Shown here: positions 31,683 through 43,420 of the stretch, one piece after another
Layout of the letters: every line of letters begins with the position of its first letter
Position numbering within the stretch: position 1 is the stretch's first letter
From: Pseudomonas brassicacearum subsp. brassicacearum
Lineage (GTDB): Bacteria > Pseudomonadota > Gammaproteobacteria > Pseudomonadales > Pseudomonadaceae
Direction of reading: 5' to 3'
Assembly (NCBI RefSeq): GCF_008801605.1
Contig: NZ_VZPJ01000003.1
Coordinates: 248,001-312,000, forward strand
DNA length: 64,000 bases
Notes under the pieces: model-generated
What the model was told of the DNA's origin: nothing
Databases searched by the model: none
Seen by the model: the letters and a program-made list of their open reading frames with translations, nothing else
Program-made: the position numbers and the translations under genes

Positions 31683-32780
31683 CTAACGCTTGTGGCCAGT
31701 GTCCAGCTTGCGTTCCAAATGCATGGAATAGCGGGACATACCAAAACAGAAAATCCAGAACACCAGGGCGGCGAACACATAGCCTTCAGTGGCCATGCCC
31801 AGCCATTTCGGGTCGGCGGCAGCTTGTTTCACGCTGTTGAGCAGGTCGAACAGGCCGATGATGATCACCAGGCTCGTGTCCTTGAACAACGCAATAAAGG
31901 TGTTGACGATACCCGGGATCACCAGCTTCAGGGCTTGCGGCAGAATCACCAGGCCCATGCTGCGCCAGTAACCCAGGCCCATCGCCGCGGCCGCTTCGTA
32001 CTGGCCCTTGGGAATGGCTTGCAGGCCACCACGCACCACTTCGGCAATGTAGGCCGACTGGAACAGGATCACCCCGATCAACGCCCGCAGCAGCTTGTCG
32101 AAGTTCATGCCTTCAGGCAGGAACAGCGGCAGCATCACCGAGGACATGAACAGCACCGTGATCAATGGCACGCCGCGCCAGAACTCGATGAAGGTCACGC
32201 AGACCACGCGAATCGCCGGCATGTTCGAACGACGGCCCAACGCCAGGACGATGCCTAGCGGCAGTGCACCGACGATACCGACGGTAGCGATCACCAGGGT
32301 CAGCATCAGGCCGCCCCATTGGCTGGTCGCCACGGCGTCCAGGCCGAACACGCCGCCGTGCAGCAGGCACCAGGCGATGATCGGATACAGCACCAGGAAA
32401 CTCAGGCCGTAGATCGCCTTGCGCGGGAAGCGCGAGATGAACAACGGCGCCACACCGATCACTGCCAGCCATACGGTCAGGTCGACGCGCCAGCGCAGAT
32501 CCGTCGGGTAATAGCCGTACATGAACTGACCGAAACGCTGCTGGATGAACACCCAGCAGGCGCCTTCCTTGGTGCAGTCGGCGCGGGTGGTACCGACCCA
32601 GTTGGCATCGAGGATCGCCCAGTGCAACAGCGGTGGAACGATCAGGTAGATCAGGTAGAACGCAAACAGGGTCAGCAGCGTGTTGATCCAGCTGGAGAAC
32701 ATGTTGGCGCGCATCCACGCCACCACGCCGATGCTGCTGCCCGGCGGGGGCATGTCTGGTTTGAAAGTATGAGTCGTCAT
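31683..32780 (-). CDS. aapM: General L-amino acid ABC transporter permease AapM
   Basis: Inner-membrane permease, 365 aa. An N-terminal membrane region contains the extra periplasmic segment of the Aap/Bzt type (DANWVGTTRADCTKEGACWVF). The C-terminal permease core holds the EAA loop EVVRGGLQAIPKGQYEAAAAMGLGYWRSMGLVILPQAL, which docks on AapP. It works as a heterodimer with AapQ and follows it by 10 bp. Confidence 0.94.
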   Translation of the reverse strand: MTTHTFKPDMPPPGSSIGVVAWMRANMFSSWINTLLTLFAFYLIYLIVPPLLHWAILDANWVGTTRADCTKEGACWVFIQQRFGQFMYGYYPTDLRWRVDLTVWLAVIGVAPLFISRFPRKAIYGLSFLVLYPIIAWCLLHGGVFGLDAVATSQWGGLMLTLVIATVGIVGALPLGIVLALGRRSNMPAIRVVCVTFIEFWRGVPLITVLFMSSVMLPLFLPEGMNFDKLLRALIGVILFQSAYIAEVVRGGLQAIPKGQYEAAAAMGLGYWRSMGLVILPQALKLVIPGIVNTFIALFKDTSLVIIIGLFDLLNSVKQAAADPKWLGMATEGYVFAALVFWIFCFGMSRYSMHLERKLDTGHKR

Positions 32781-32790
32781 GCGCGTTTCC

Positions 32791-33972
32791 TCACCGCTCG
32801 ATCAGCGCAATGCGCTTGTTGTACCAGTTCATCAGCAACGAAATGCTGATACTGATCGCCAGGTACACACTCATGGTGATCGCAATCACCTCGATGGCCT
32901 GGCCCGTCTGGTTCAACACTGTGCCGGCAAACAGCGAAACCATTTCCGGGTAGCCGATACCGGCCGCCAGGGAGGAGTTTTTCGCCAGGTTCAGGTATTG
33001 GCTGGTCAACGGTGGAATGATCACGCGCAGGGCCTGCGGGATGATCACTTTGCGCAGGGTCGGACCGTTGCGCAGCCCCAGGGAACGGGCGGCTTCGGTC
33101 TGGCCGTGGCTGACCGACTTGATGCCCGAGCGTACGATCTCGGCGATGAACGCCGCGGTGTACACGGTCAAGGCCAGGGTCAAGGCCAGCAGTTCCGGGA
33201 TCAGCACCCAGCCACCGACGAAGTTGAAGCCCTTGAGCTCCGGCATTTCCCAATGCACCGGCGCACCAAAAAGCAGCGCGCTCAACGCCGGGATCACCAG
33301 GAACAGCGCCAGGCCGACCCAGAATTTATGAAACGGCTCGCCAGTCGCTTCGAAACGCTTGTTGGCCCAACGCGTCATCAGCACGATGGCGACGATCGCC
33401 AGCACAACACTGATCACGAACGGCCAGAACCCTTCGGCCATCAGCGCGGCAGGCATGTTCAGGCCCCGGCTGCTGACAAAGAAGGTGTCGCCGAAGTTAT
33501 GGGCGGCCCGCGGTCCTGGCATGCTCAGGAATACCGCGAAGTACCAGAACAGGATTTGCAGCAGTGGCGGGATATTACGGAAAACCTCGACATAAACGGT
33601 TGCCAGCTTGGAAATGATCCAATTCTGCGACAGCCGTGCCACACCGATGATGAACCCCAGGATAGTTGCCAGGATCACGCCAATGAACGTGACCAGCAGC
33701 GTGTTGAGCAACCCGATGACAAAGACCCGGGCATAGCTGTCCGCTTCGGTGTAGTCGATCAGGTGTTGGGCGATGCCGAAACCGGCACTGCGTTCCAGGA
33801 AGCCGAAACCGGAGGTGATGCCTCGGTGCTGAAGATTGGTTTGTGTGTTATCGAACAGAAACCAGCCCAGCGCGATAACCGCCACGACAGTGACGATTTG
33901 AAATACCCACGCACGCACTCGTGGATCGCTGAGGCTGAGCCTCTGCTTAGGTGCGCCGATTGAATTTTGCAT
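32791..33972 (-). CDS. aapQ: General L-amino acid ABC transporter permease AapQ
   Basis: Permease partner of AapM, 393 aa. The first helix is about residues 20-42. Long extra membrane and periplasmic segments are typical of AapQ/BztB. The EAA loop is EIVRSGIKSVSHGQTEAARSLGLRNG. The gene lies 65 bp after aapJ, separated by a strong hairpin that should keep permease expression below that of the binding protein. Confidence 0.94.
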   Translation of the reverse strand: MQNSIGAPKQRLSLSDPRVRAWVFQIVTVVAVIALGWFLFDNTQTNLQHRGITSGFGFLERSAGFGIAQHLIDYTEADSYARVFVIGLLNTLLVTFIGVILATILGFIIGVARLSQNWIISKLATVYVEVFRNIPPLLQILFWYFAVFLSMPGPRAAHNFGDTFFVSSRGLNMPAALMAEGFWPFVISVVLAIVAIVLMTRWANKRFEATGEPFHKFWVGLALFLVIPALSALLFGAPVHWEMPELKGFNFVGGWVLIPELLALTLALTVYTAAFIAEIVRSGIKSVSHGQTEAARSLGLRNGPTLRKVIIPQALRVIIPPLTSQYLNLAKNSSLAAGIGYPEMVSLFAGTVLNQTGQAIEVIAITMSVYLAISISISLLMNWYNKRIALIER

Positions 33973-34001
33973 GAAGTGCCCCGCAAAGAATGGAACAGAA
34001 C

Positions 34002-34030
34002 ATCACCCGGTGGTTGGCCCACCGGGTGAT
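34002..34030 (-). terminator. Attenuating hairpin between aapJ and aapQ
   Basis: ATCACCCGGTGG..CCACCGGGTGAT, a 12-bp perfect stem with a 5-nt loop, immediately after the aapJ stop. Without a T-run it is more likely a transcript stabiliser or partial terminator than a full stop. Confidence 0.7.
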
Positions 34031-34037
34031 AGAACCA

Positions 34038-35069
34038 TCAGCGCACTGGTGGTGCGTATTGAATGCCGCCGGCGTTCCACAGAGCGTTCAGGCCGCGGTC
34101 GATTTCCAGCGGAGTGCCCTTGCCGAGGTTGCGCTCGAACATTTCACCGTAGTTGCCGACCTGCTTGACGATCTGCACAACCCAGTCTTTCGGCAGTTTC
34201 AGGTCTTTGCCGTATTCACCATCAGCGCCCAGCATACGAGCGACATCAGGGTTCTTGGTGGACTTGGCTTCGGCCTCGACGTTCTTCGAGGTCACACCAG
34301 CTTCTTCAGCGTTGAGCAAGGCGTAGCCAGTCCAACGGACAATGGCCAGCCACTCGTCGTCGCCGTTACGCACGACTGGGCCCAGGGGCTCCTTGGAAAT
34401 GGTTTCCGGCAGAACCACGTAGTCCTTTGGCGAAGCCAGCTTGCTGCGCTGGGCGAACAGCTGGGATTTGTCCGAGGTCAGCACGTCGCAACGACCGGAT
34501 TCCAGCGACTTGGCGCTTTCATCGGAGGTGTCAAAAGTGATCGGGGTGTACTTCAGGCCGTTGGCGCGGAAGTAGTCGGAAACGTTCAGCTCGGTGGTGG
34601 TACCGGCCTGGATGCAGATGGTTGCACCGTCCAGTTCCTTGGCGCTTTTGACACCCAGCTTGTTGTTGGCCAGGAAGCCGATGCCGTCGTAGTAGGTGAT
34701 GAAGCCTGGGAATTTCAAGCCCATGCCCGCGTCACGGGAGCTGGTCATGGTGGAGTTGCGCGAGAGCATGTCGATTTCGCCCGATTGCAGCGCGGTGAAG
34801 CGCTCCTTGGCGTTCAACTGGCTGAACTTGACCTTGGTCGCATCGCCAAATACAGCAGCGGCCACGGCACGGCAGAAATCAGCGTCGATACCGACGATCT
34901 TGCCGGTCGAATCAGGCACCGAGAAACCCGGCAGGCCATCACTCACACCACATTGCACAAAACCTTTTTTCTGCACGGCATCCAGAGTTGCACCCGCCTG
35001 AGCGAACCCGCTGACACCAAGGACTGCTGCTGCAGTCATGACGGCCAGGGTGGATTTCAGTAACTTCAT
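34038..35069 (-). CDS. aapJ: General L-amino acid ABC transporter substrate-binding protein AapJ
   Basis: Periplasmic binding protein, 343 aa with signal peptide MKLLKSTLAVMTAAAVLGVSGFAQAG cut after about residue 26. Family 3 solute-binding fold; landmarks are KKGFVQCGVSDGLPGFSVPD, GIDADFCRAVAAAVFGD and DVLTSDKSQLFAQR. The ribosome site is GGAGG 5 bp before the start, preceded by an A/C-rich stretch (ACAACAAGAGCAAAAC) that resembles Hfq/Crc binding motifs. First gene of aapJQMP. Confidence 0.95.
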   Translation of the reverse strand: MKLLKSTLAVMTAAAVLGVSGFAQAGATLDAVQKKGFVQCGVSDGLPGFSVPDSTGKIVGIDADFCRAVAAAVFGDATKVKFSQLNAKERFTALQSGEIDMLSRNSTMTSSRDAGMGLKFPGFITYYDGIGFLANNKLGVKSAKELDGATICIQAGTTTELNVSDYFRANGLKYTPITFDTSDESAKSLESGRCDVLTSDKSQLFAQRSKLASPKDYVVLPETISKEPLGPVVRNGDDEWLAIVRWTGYALLNAEEAGVTSKNVEAEAKSTKNPDVARMLGADGEYGKDLKLPKDWVVQIVKQVGNYGEMFERNLGKGTPLEIDRGLNALWNAGGIQYAPPVR

Positions 35070-36199
<1,130 letters not shown>

Positions 36200-36297
36200 G
36201 AGGCTGATCGCCACGCCGGTCCTTTGACGATCACACTACGCCGCGCCCGTTTCTTGCATTACACTGGCCGGCGTACATTCCTTAACCAATCGATGAG

Positions 36298-37761
36298 ATG
36301 ACCGTGCTCAAAGCACTCAAGAAGATGTTCGGTAAAAGCGAGGCCGAGCAACTCGCGCCTGGCTCCACTGCGCCGACCCACGGCCCGAGCCGTACCGATG
36401 CGCAACAACCGCGCCGGGCGGCACCTGTTGCACAGGCAACAAAAGAACCCGTCGCCCAGCCTGTTACGGCCCCCGAGCCCGAGAAACCACGCAACGAAAC
36501 CCCCAGGCCACGGCGCGAACGCGCACCGAAACCGCCGGTCGTCGCCTGGAAGCTCGAGGACTTCGTCGTAGAACCCCAGGAAGGCAAGACCCGCTTCCAC
36601 GATTTCAAGCTCGCCCCGGAACTGATGCATGCCATCCAGGACCTGGGTTTCCCGTATTGCACGCCGATCCAGGCGCAAGTGCTCGGTTACACCCTCGCCG
36701 GCAAAGACGCCATCGGTCGCGCTCAGACCGGCACCGGCAAGACCGCCGCATTCCTGATTTCCATCATCACCCAGCTGCTCCAGACCCCACCGCCCAAGGA
36801 ACGCTACATGGGCGAACCGCGGGCGCTGATCATCGCGCCGACCCGCGAGCTGGTGGTGCAGATCGCCAAGGACGCCGCCGACCTGACCAAGTACACCGGC
36901 CTGAACGTCATGACGTTCGTGGGTGGCATGGATTTCGACAAGCAGCTCAAGCACCTCGAAGCCCGTCACTGCGACATCCTGGTCGCCACGCCGGGCCGCC
37001 TGCTGGACTTCAACCAGCGCGGCGACGTGCACCTGGACATGGTCGAAGTGATGGTGCTGGACGAAGCCGACCGCATGCTCGACATGGGCTTCATCCCGCA
37101 AGTGCGCCAGATCATTCGCCAGACTCCACCGAAAAGCGAACGCCAGACCCTGCTGTTCTCCGCCACCTTCACCGAGGACGTGATGAACCTGGCCAAGCAG
37201 TGGACCACCGACCCTGCCATCGTCGAGATCGAAGCCGAGAACGTCGCCAGCGAAAACGTCGAGCAACATATCTACGCAGTCGCCGGGGCCGACAAGTACA
37301 AGCTGCTCTACAACCTGGTCAACGACAACGGTTGGGAGCGGGTGATGGTGTTCGCCAACCGCAAGGACGAAGTGCGCCGCATCGAGGAACGCCTGGTGCG
37401 CGATGGCGTCAACGCGGCCCAGCTCTCGGGCGACGTGCCGCAACACAAGCGCATCAAGACCCTCGAAGGTTTCCGTGAAGGCAAGATTCGCGTGCTGGTG
37501 GCCACCGACGTGGCCGGTCGTGGTATCCACATCGACGGCATCAGCCACGTGATCAATTTCACCCTGCCGGAAGTGCCGGACGACTACGTGCATCGCATCG
37601 GCCGTACCGGTCGTGCCGGGGCCGCGGGGGTTTCGATCAGCTTCGCCGGTGAGGATGACTCCTACCAGTTGCCGTCGATTGAGGCGTTGCTGGGGAAAAA
37701 GATTAATTGCGAAACTCCGCCGACGCATCTGTTGCGACCGGTCGAGCGCAAGCGCCCTTAG
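36298..37761 (+). CDS. rhlB: DEAD-box ATP-dependent RNA helicase (RhlB type)
   Basis: RNA helicase of the kind that remodels structured RNA, possibly with the degradosome. 487 aa. About 95 N-terminal residues are basic and rich in Pro, Ala and Arg. The helicase core has Q motif TPIQAQVLG, Walker [18 protein letters not shown] in [16 protein letters not shown] in LFSATF, and HRIGRTGR. The GTG two codons downstream (36304) has better spacing to GAG and is an alternative start. A terminator follows beyond a palindromic repeat. Confidence 0.93.
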   Translation: MTVLKALKKMFGKSEAEQLAPGSTAPTHGPSRTDAQQPRRAAPVAQATKEPVAQPVTAPEPEKPRNETPRPRRERAPKPPVVAWKLEDFVVEPQEGKTRFHDFKLAPELMHAIQDLGFPYCTPIQAQVLGYTLAGKDAIGRAQTGTGKTAAFLISIITQLLQTPPPKERYMGEPRALIIAPTRELVVQIAKDAADLTKYTGLNVMTFVGGMDFDKQLKHLEARHCDILVATPGRLLDFNQRGDVHLDMVEVMVLDEADRMLDMGFIPQVRQIIRQTPPKSERQTLLFSATFTEDVMNLAKQWTTDPAIVEIEAENVASENVEQHIYAVAGADKYKLLYNLVNDNGWERVMVFANRKDEVRRIEERLVRDGVNAAQLSGDVPQHKRIKTLEGFREGKIRVLVATDVAGRGIHIDGISHVINFTLPEVPDDYVHRIGRTGRAGAAGVSISFAGEDDSYQLPSIEALLGKKINCETPPTHLLRPVERKRP

Positions 37762-37770
37762 CATCGAGAC

Positions 37771-37817
37771 GGACGCAGAGCGTCCATGAGGCATTCCCAC
37801 GCAGAGCGTGGGAATGA
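37771..37817. repeat. Second palindromic repeat family (GGACGC/ATTCCCACGC type)
   Basis: Two adjoining hairpins: GGACGCAGAGCGTCC (37771-37785) and ATTCCCACGC..GCGTGGGAAT (37793-37815). The same modules recur in a larger, symmetrical version at 59514-59622. Confidence 0.85.
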
Positions 37818-37819
37818 TC

Positions 37820-37850
37820 AGCGCAGCCAAGACAGGCTGCGCTTTTTTTT
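37820..37850 (+). terminator. Rho-independent terminator after rhlB
   Basis: GCGCAGCC..GGCTGCGC stem followed by T8. Confidence 0.92.
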
Positions 37851-37870
37851 GCCTGGGGATATTGCTCGAT

Positions 37871-37904
37871 TAAACTAAAAGTCCATAATGGACAAATTAG
37901 TTTA
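37871..37904. promoter_or_regulatory. Putative DauR operator upstream of dauB
   Basis: Nested dyad symmetry: outer arms TAAACTAA and TTAGTTTA enclose the inner palindrome GTCCATAATGGAC (37881-37893), centred 38 bp before the dauB start. A related inner site lies upstream of the divergent solute-binding gene at 41816-41833. Confidence 0.6.
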
Positions 37905-37924
37905 CGCAAGCATCCGGAGCCCCC

Positions 37925-38872
37925 ATGTCCAGCACGCCCCATGTGATGACCCAAGCCCAGGCCCGAGAACTGCTCGGGCAAATCGACGTGCCGCACATCC
38001 TGCGCAAGCTGTTCCGTGATCTCGCCGCTGGACAAGCGGTGCAGCCACCCCAGCAACTGGTGGTGTTTCCACAGGGCGCCGGGGACTTCATCAACTATCT
38101 GGGTGTGCTGGCTGAAGACCAGGTCTACGGGGTCAAGACCTCGCCCTACATCGTGCGCGAGCAAGGTCCGCTGGTGACCGCCTGGACCTTGTTGATGTCG
38201 ATGCAGACCGGCCAGCCGCTACTACTGTGCGATGCCGCCGAGTTGACCACCGCTCGCACCGCTGCCACCACGGCTGTTGCCGTCGATGCCCTCGCCCCGC
38301 ACACCGCCCGGCGCCTGGCGGTCATCGGTAGCGGTGCGGTGGCGCGGGCACACGTGCAATACGTCAAGGGCCTGCGGGACTGGCAAGCTATCAGCCTATA
38401 TTCGCCAGGCCTGAAGACCAAGTCGGCACAAGAACTTGCCTCCATCACCGACCTGGACCCGCGCCTGCACATCGCCGACAGCCTTGAAGCGGCGCTGCAC
38501 GACGCTGATGTGGTGATGCTCTGCACCTCGTCCGCCAAAGCGGTACTCGACCCGCAGGCCTTGGGCAAACCGGCGCTGATCACCTCCATCAGCACCAACG
38601 CCCCACGCGCCCATGAAGTCCCCCCTCAAAGCCTCAACGACATGGACGTGTTCTGCGACTATCGTCAGACCACCCCAGGCTCGGCCGGTGAAATGCTGAT
38701 CGCCGGCGAAGAGCATGGCTGGGAGGCGTCGAGCATCGTCGGCGATTTGCCCGAATTACTCAGCGAACACGTGGCGCGTCCCGACTACCAACGCCACGTG
38801 TTCTTCCGCTCCATTGGTCTGGGCCTGGAAGATGTTGCGCTGGCGAATGCCCTGTATCGACTTCACAACTGA
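37925..38872 (+). CDS. dauB: Ornithine cyclodeaminase-family NAD(P)-dependent arginine dehydrogenase DauB
   Basis: Second enzyme of D-to-L-arginine inversion: it aminates 2-ketoarginine to L-arginine with NAD(P)H, following DauA. 315 aa, ornithine cyclodeaminase/mu-crystallin fold. Conserved parts are GVKTSPYIVREQGPLVTAWT in the substrate region and the Rossmann motif LAVIGSGAVARAHVQYV (about 131-147). The ribosome site is CGGAG. First gene of dauB-dauA-dauR, in the same order as P. aeruginosa PA3862-3864. A REPIN separates it from dauA. Confidence 0.9.
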   Translation: MSSTPHVMTQAQARELLGQIDVPHILRKLFRDLAAGQAVQPPQQLVVFPQGAGDFINYLGVLAEDQVYGVKTSPYIVREQGPLVTAWTLLMSMQTGQPLLLCDAAELTTARTAATTAVAVDALAPHTARRLAVIGSGAVARAHVQYVKGLRDWQAISLYSPGLKTKSAQELASITDLDPRLHIADSLEAALHDADVVMLCTSSAKAVLDPQALGKPALITSISTNAPRAHEVPPQSLNDMDVFCDYRQTTPGSAGEMLIAGEEHGWEASSIVGDLPELLSEHVARPDYQRHVFFRSIGLGLEDVALANALYRLHN

Positions 38873-40147
<1,275 letters not shown>

Positions 40148-40236
40148 GCCACCTTGAGGTGACGCATCGCCACGATTGCGGCACACTCCCCCGCGCCCCT
40201 GTTCCACGGGGCGCTGACGCTGCCTGGAGCCCTGTC

Positions 40237-40863
40237 ATGACTGCCTCGCCACCCGATCCGGCGCTGGAAAACTTCCGCACCATCGCCGACGCCATCGCCA
40301 CGCTGTTCTACCCCCACGCCGAAGTGGTGCTGCACGACCTGCGCACCCAGAAAGTCGATTACATCGCCAATAACCTGTCCAAGCGCGAAATTGGCGATGA
40401 CTCGTCCCTGGAAGACATGCTCAGCGAGGACGTCAGCGAACGTAATATCGGGCCCTACGAAAAGCTGAACTGGGACGGACAGAAGATTCGCAGCCTCAGC
40501 AGCGTACTGCGCGACGCCGACGGTCATCCGCTGGCGGTGCTGTGCATCAACCTGAATATTTCGCTGTTCGAGAATGCCAAGGCCGCGCTGGATCTGTTCC
40601 TGTCGCCGAGCAAGTTGATCCCCCAGCCCGACTCACTGTTTCGCGATGACTGGCAGGAACGGATCAACACCTTCCTGCATGCCTGGATGCGCGAGCGTCA
40701 GTTGAGCCTGAACCTGCTGACCCGCGACCACAAACGCGAGCTGGTGCTGGCGCTGCATGCCGAAGGCGCATTCAAGGGCAAGAGCGCGTCCAACTACGTG
40801 GCCAATGTGCTGAATATGGGGCGGGCGACGGTGTACAAGCATTTGAAGGAGCTGAAGGGCTGA
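40237..40863 (+). CDS. dauR: Transcriptional regulator DauR (YheO-like PAS plus HTH)
   Basis: 208 aa from ATG at 40237 (TGGAG 7 bp upstream); the open frame upstream runs through dauA and is not used. The N-terminal YheO-like PAS domain (about 8-120, FYPHAEVVLHDLRTQKVDYIAN and VLCINLNISLFE) is followed by a C-terminal helix-turn-helix (about 165-208, NVLNMGRATVYKHLKELKG). In P. aeruginosa DauR represses dauBAR and is relieved by arginine. Third gene of the operon. Confidence 0.9.
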   Translation: MTASPPDPALENFRTIADAIATLFYPHAEVVLHDLRTQKVDYIANNLSKREIGDDSSLEDMLSEDVSERNIGPYEKLNWDGQKIRSLSSVLRDADGHPLAVLCINLNISLFENAKAALDLFLSPSKLIPQPDSLFRDDWQERINTFLHAWMRERQLSLNLLTRDHKRELVLALHAEGAFKGKSASNYVANVLNMGRATVYKHLKELKG

Positions 40864-40882
40864 AATCTGCTTTGCCAGGTCT

Positions 40883-40965
40883 GCCGCCTTCGCGAGCAAG
40901 CTCGCTCCCACACTGGATCTTTGTACCCAGGTCCCCTGTGGGAGCGAGCTTGCTCGCGATGGCGG
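40883..40965. repeat. REPIN between dauR and the binding-protein gene
   Basis: Facing REP arms in the tail-to-tail orientation between two convergent genes; ends five bases before the stop of the minus-strand gene. Confidence 0.9.
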
Positions 40966-40969
40966 TCAA

Positions 40970-41746
40970 TCAGTCGCCATAGATATCCGACTTGAAATAC
41001 TTGCCCTGGATCTTCTGATACTCCCCATTGGCCCGAATCCCATCGATGGCCTTGTTCAAATCCGCCACCAGTTGGGTATTGCCCTTGCGCACCGCGATAC
41101 CGGCGCCTTCGCCGACGTATTTGGGGTCCTTGAGCTCGGGGCCGACAAAGGCGTAGCCCTTGCCACGAGGCATCGACAGGAAGTCTTCCAGCGGGATGGT
41201 GTCGGCGAAAATCGCGTCGAGCCGACCGGACGCCAGGTCCATGTAGATTTCTTCGTTGTTGCTATAGCGCTTGACGATCACACCCTTGGGTTCGAGGACT
41301 TCAGTGGCGTAGCGGTCAGTGGTGGTGGCCCGCTGCACACCGACGGTCTTGCCCTTGAGGCTGGCGTACTGGTCATCGACCACCGCCCCTTCCTTCATGA
41401 CCAGGCGCGATGAGGTGAAGTAGTACTTGTGGGTGAAATCCACCGATTTCTTGCGCTCTTCGGTAATGGTCATGGACGACAACGCCAGATCGATCTTCTT
41501 CACCTTGAGCGCCGGAATCAGCCCGTCGAACTCACCCTCGATCCACTCGCACTTGACCTGCATCTGCGCGCACAGGGCATTGCCGATGTCGTAGTCGAAC
41601 CCCTCGATCTTCCCTTCCGAGGTCTTGGAAGCAAACGGCGGATATGCCGCCTCGATGCCGATGCGCAAGGTTTTCTCAGCGGCGAACAGGCTGCTGGAGG
41701 CCAACAGGCTCAAGGCCAGGCCGGTGATGAGGGGGAGTTTTTTCAT
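40970..41746 (-). CDS. Periplasmic cationic/polar amino-acid-binding protein
   Basis: 258-aa family 3 solute-binding protein with signal peptide [22 protein letters not shown]. The mature part reads [19 protein letters not shown], then [20 protein letters not shown] (ligand pocket) and [16 protein letters not shown]. This is the lysine/arginine/ornithine (ArgT/HisJ) type. A longer open frame upstream overlaps the putative regulator site and is not used. The equivalent gene in P. aeruginosa also neighbours dauBAR. No permease or ATPase is adjacent, so it probably feeds a transporter encoded elsewhere. Confidence 0.9.
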   Translation of the reverse strand: MKKLPLITGLALSLLASSSLFAAEKTLRIGIEAAYPPFASKTSEGKIEGFDYDIGNALCAQMQVKCEWIEGEFDGLIPALKVKKIDLALSSMTITEERKKSVDFTHKYYFTSSRLVMKEGAVVDDQYASLKGKTVGVQRATTTDRYATEVLEPKGVIVKRYSNNEEIYMDLASGRLDAIFADTIPLEDFLSMPRGKGYAFVGPELKDPKYVGEGAGIAVRKGNTQLVADLNKAIDGIRANGEYQKIQGKYFKSDIYGD

Positions 41747-41815
41747 GATCGATCTCTCGCGGGTTGTTGTTGGTTTGGCAGAGAAAGGTGGGGCGATGAC
41801 TTTATATGTACTTAT

Positions 41816-41833
41816 AAATCCATATTGGACTTT
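41816..41833. promoter_or_regulatory. Second putative DauR site
   Basis: On the minus strand AAAGTCCAATATGGATTT, agreeing with the dauB site (AAAGTCCATAATGGACAA) at 13 of 18 positions including both GTCCA and ATGGA. It is centred about 78 bp upstream of the binding-protein start. Confidence 0.45.
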
Positions 41834-41885
41834 AATGTACACACCGTCAATCGGTAGGCAGGGGAATGTGATGGGAGGTTGATGG

Positions 41886-41969
41886 CCTCATCGCGAGCAA
41901 GCTCGCTCCCACAAGGGACCTTGTGTACAACGAAGATCCACTGTGGGAGCGAGCTTGCTCGCGATGGCG
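41886..41969. repeat. REPIN between the binding-protein gene and moaE
   Basis: Facing REP arms (left TCGCGAGCAAGCTCGC.., right CTGTGGGAGCGAGC..) with a short spacer of about 30 bp. Confidence 0.9.
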
Positions 41970-42000
41970 ACTTATGGCTTGCGAAAAAACAACAGGTTGC

Positions 42001-42453
42001 TTACTGCTTCCAGCGATCCGCCGCCGCATGATCACTGTCCCGCCCTTCAACCCAGCGCGGGCCATCGACAGTGTTTTCCTTTTTCCAGAACGGCGCTCGG
42101 GTCTTGAGGTAGTCCATGACAAAGGCGCAGGCGTCGAACGCCGCCTGGCGATGGGCACTGGCGGCACCGACGAAGACGATCGGCTCGCCCGGTTCCAGGG
42201 CACCGATCCGGTGCAGCACCTCCAGCTTGAGCAACGGCCAGCGCTGCTCGGCCTCGGTGGCGATCTTGCCCAAGGCTTTTTCTGTCATGCCTGGGTAATG
42301 CTCCAAGAACATCCCGGACACATCGAGGCCGTCATTGAAGTCACGCACGTAGCCGACAAAACTCACCACCGCCCCCACGCCGACATTGGCCGCGTGCATC
42401 GCGTTGACTTCGCCCCCTGCGTCGAACGGTTCGACCTGCACACGAATCGCCAT
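42001..42453 (-). CDS. moaE: Molybdopterin synthase large subunit MoaE
   Basis: Catalytic subunit that transfers sulfur from MoaD thiocarboxylate to precursor Z to form molybdopterin. 150 aa; conserved GAVVSFVGYVRDFNDG, LEHYPGMTEKAL, GEPIVFVGAASAHRQAAFDAC and the catalytic lysines in YLKTRAPFWKKE. Third gene of moaC-moaD-moaE, 3 bp after moaD. Confidence 0.95.
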   Translation of the reverse strand: MAIRVQVEPFDAGGEVNAMHAANVGVGAVVSFVGYVRDFNDGLDVSGMFLEHYPGMTEKALGKIATEAEQRWPLLKLEVLHRIGALEPGEPIVFVGAASAHRQAAFDACAFVMDYLKTRAPFWKKENTVDGPRWVEGRDSDHAAADRWKQ

Positions 42454-42456
42454 GGT

Positions 42457-42699
42457 TCAGCCTCCGGTCACGGTGGGGAAAAACGCCACTTCGTCGCCGT
42501 CCGCCAGCGGTTCGTCGAGCTGGCACAGGTCTTCATTGCGCGCGCACATCAGGTTTTGTTCCTTCAGCACCTCGGCCCCGTCACGCAGGGCAAGCAGCAC
42601 GCGCACATCGTCGACCGTGGCGAAATCGCCTTCCACCTTTACCGAATCCACGCCAAGCGCTTCACGGTAACGGGCAAAGAACTTCACGTTGATTTTCAT
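42457..42699 (-). CDS. moaD: Molybdopterin synthase sulfur carrier MoaD
   Basis: Ubiquitin-fold sulfur carrier, 80 aa ([16 protein letters not shown]..) ending in the required Gly-Gly (FFPTVTGG) that is adenylated and thiocarboxylated. Its start overlaps the moaC stop by 4 bp (ATGA), and moaE follows after 3 bp; all three are probably translated together. Confidence 0.94.
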   Translation of the reverse strand: MKINVKFFARYREALGVDSVKVEGDFATVDDVRVLLALRDGAEVLKEQNLMCARNEDLCQLDEPLADGDEVAFFPTVTGG

Positions 42700-43169
42700 G
42701 ACGCATCCGCCTGGAAATGGCCGCTCTTGCCGCCGAGTTTTTCCAACACCCGCACGCCTTCGATGGTCATGCCACGGTCGACGGCCTTGCACATGTCGTA
42801 GATAGTCAGTGCGGCGACGCTGGCGGCGGTGAGCGCCTCCATTTCCACGCCGGTCTGCCCCGACAGTTTGCAACGGGCGACGATGCGCACCCGGTCCTCG
42901 CCTTCGGCATTGAGCTCGACCTTGACGCTGGTGAGCAGCAGCGGGTGGCAGAGCGGAATCAGGTCACTGGTTTTCTTGGCCGCCTGGATGCCAGCAATGC
43001 GTGCGACGGCGAACACATCGCCCTTGGGGTGACCGCCGCTGACGATCATCTGCAGCGTGTCGGGCAACATGCGCACAAAGGCCTCGGCCGTGGCTTCACG
43101 GAACGTCACGGCCTTGTCGGTCACGTCGACCATGTTGGCGCGACCTTGGGAATCGAGATGAGTCAGCAC
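42696..43169 (-). CDS. moaC: Cyclic pyranopterin monophosphate synthase MoaC
   Basis: Completes the first step of molybdenum cofactor synthesis with MoaA, which is not in this window. 157 aa, GTG start at 43169 with AGGAG 7 bp upstream. Conserved [41 protein letters not shown] and the C-terminal [20 protein letters not shown] with catalytic residues. Confidence 0.95.
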   Translation of the reverse strand: MLTHLDSQGRANMVDVTDKAVTFREATAEAFVRMLPDTLQMIVSGGHPKGDVFAVARIAGIQAAKKTSDLIPLCHPLLLTSVKVELNAEGEDRVRIVARCKLSGQTGVEMEALTAASVAALTIYDMCKAVDRGMTIEGVRVLEKLGGKSGHFQADAS

Positions 43170-43268
43170 AGGGTTACTCCTGATCGGGAGTGTCGATTGT
43201 AAACCCGTGGGTCAAATTCCGGCAGGCTTGATTGTCGCACCTGCAATTTGCAAAACACCGGAGATCCC

Positions 43269-43360
43269 TTGTGGGAGCGAGCTTGCTCGCGATGAGGGTG
43301 TGTCAGGCACCTATTTTTATCTGACACACCGCCATCGCGAGCAAGCTCGCTCCCACAGGG
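43269..43360. repeat. REPIN between the PhoH-like gene and moaC
   Basis: Facing REP arms; the spacer contains GTGTGTCAG..CTGACACAC, which extends the symmetry of the element. Confidence 0.9.
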
Positions 43361-43376
43361 GTTATATGTCAGGCAG

Positions 43377-43412
43377 AAAAAAAAACCGGGCGACCATAGG
43401 GTCGCCCGGTTT
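43377..43412 (-). terminator. Rho-independent terminator of the PIN-PhoH gene
   Basis: AAACCGGGCGACC..GGTCGCCCGGTTT, a 13-bp stem with a 4-nt loop, preceded by a long A-run (T-run on the minus strand). Confidence 0.92.
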
Positions 43413-43420
43413 GGCTGGGG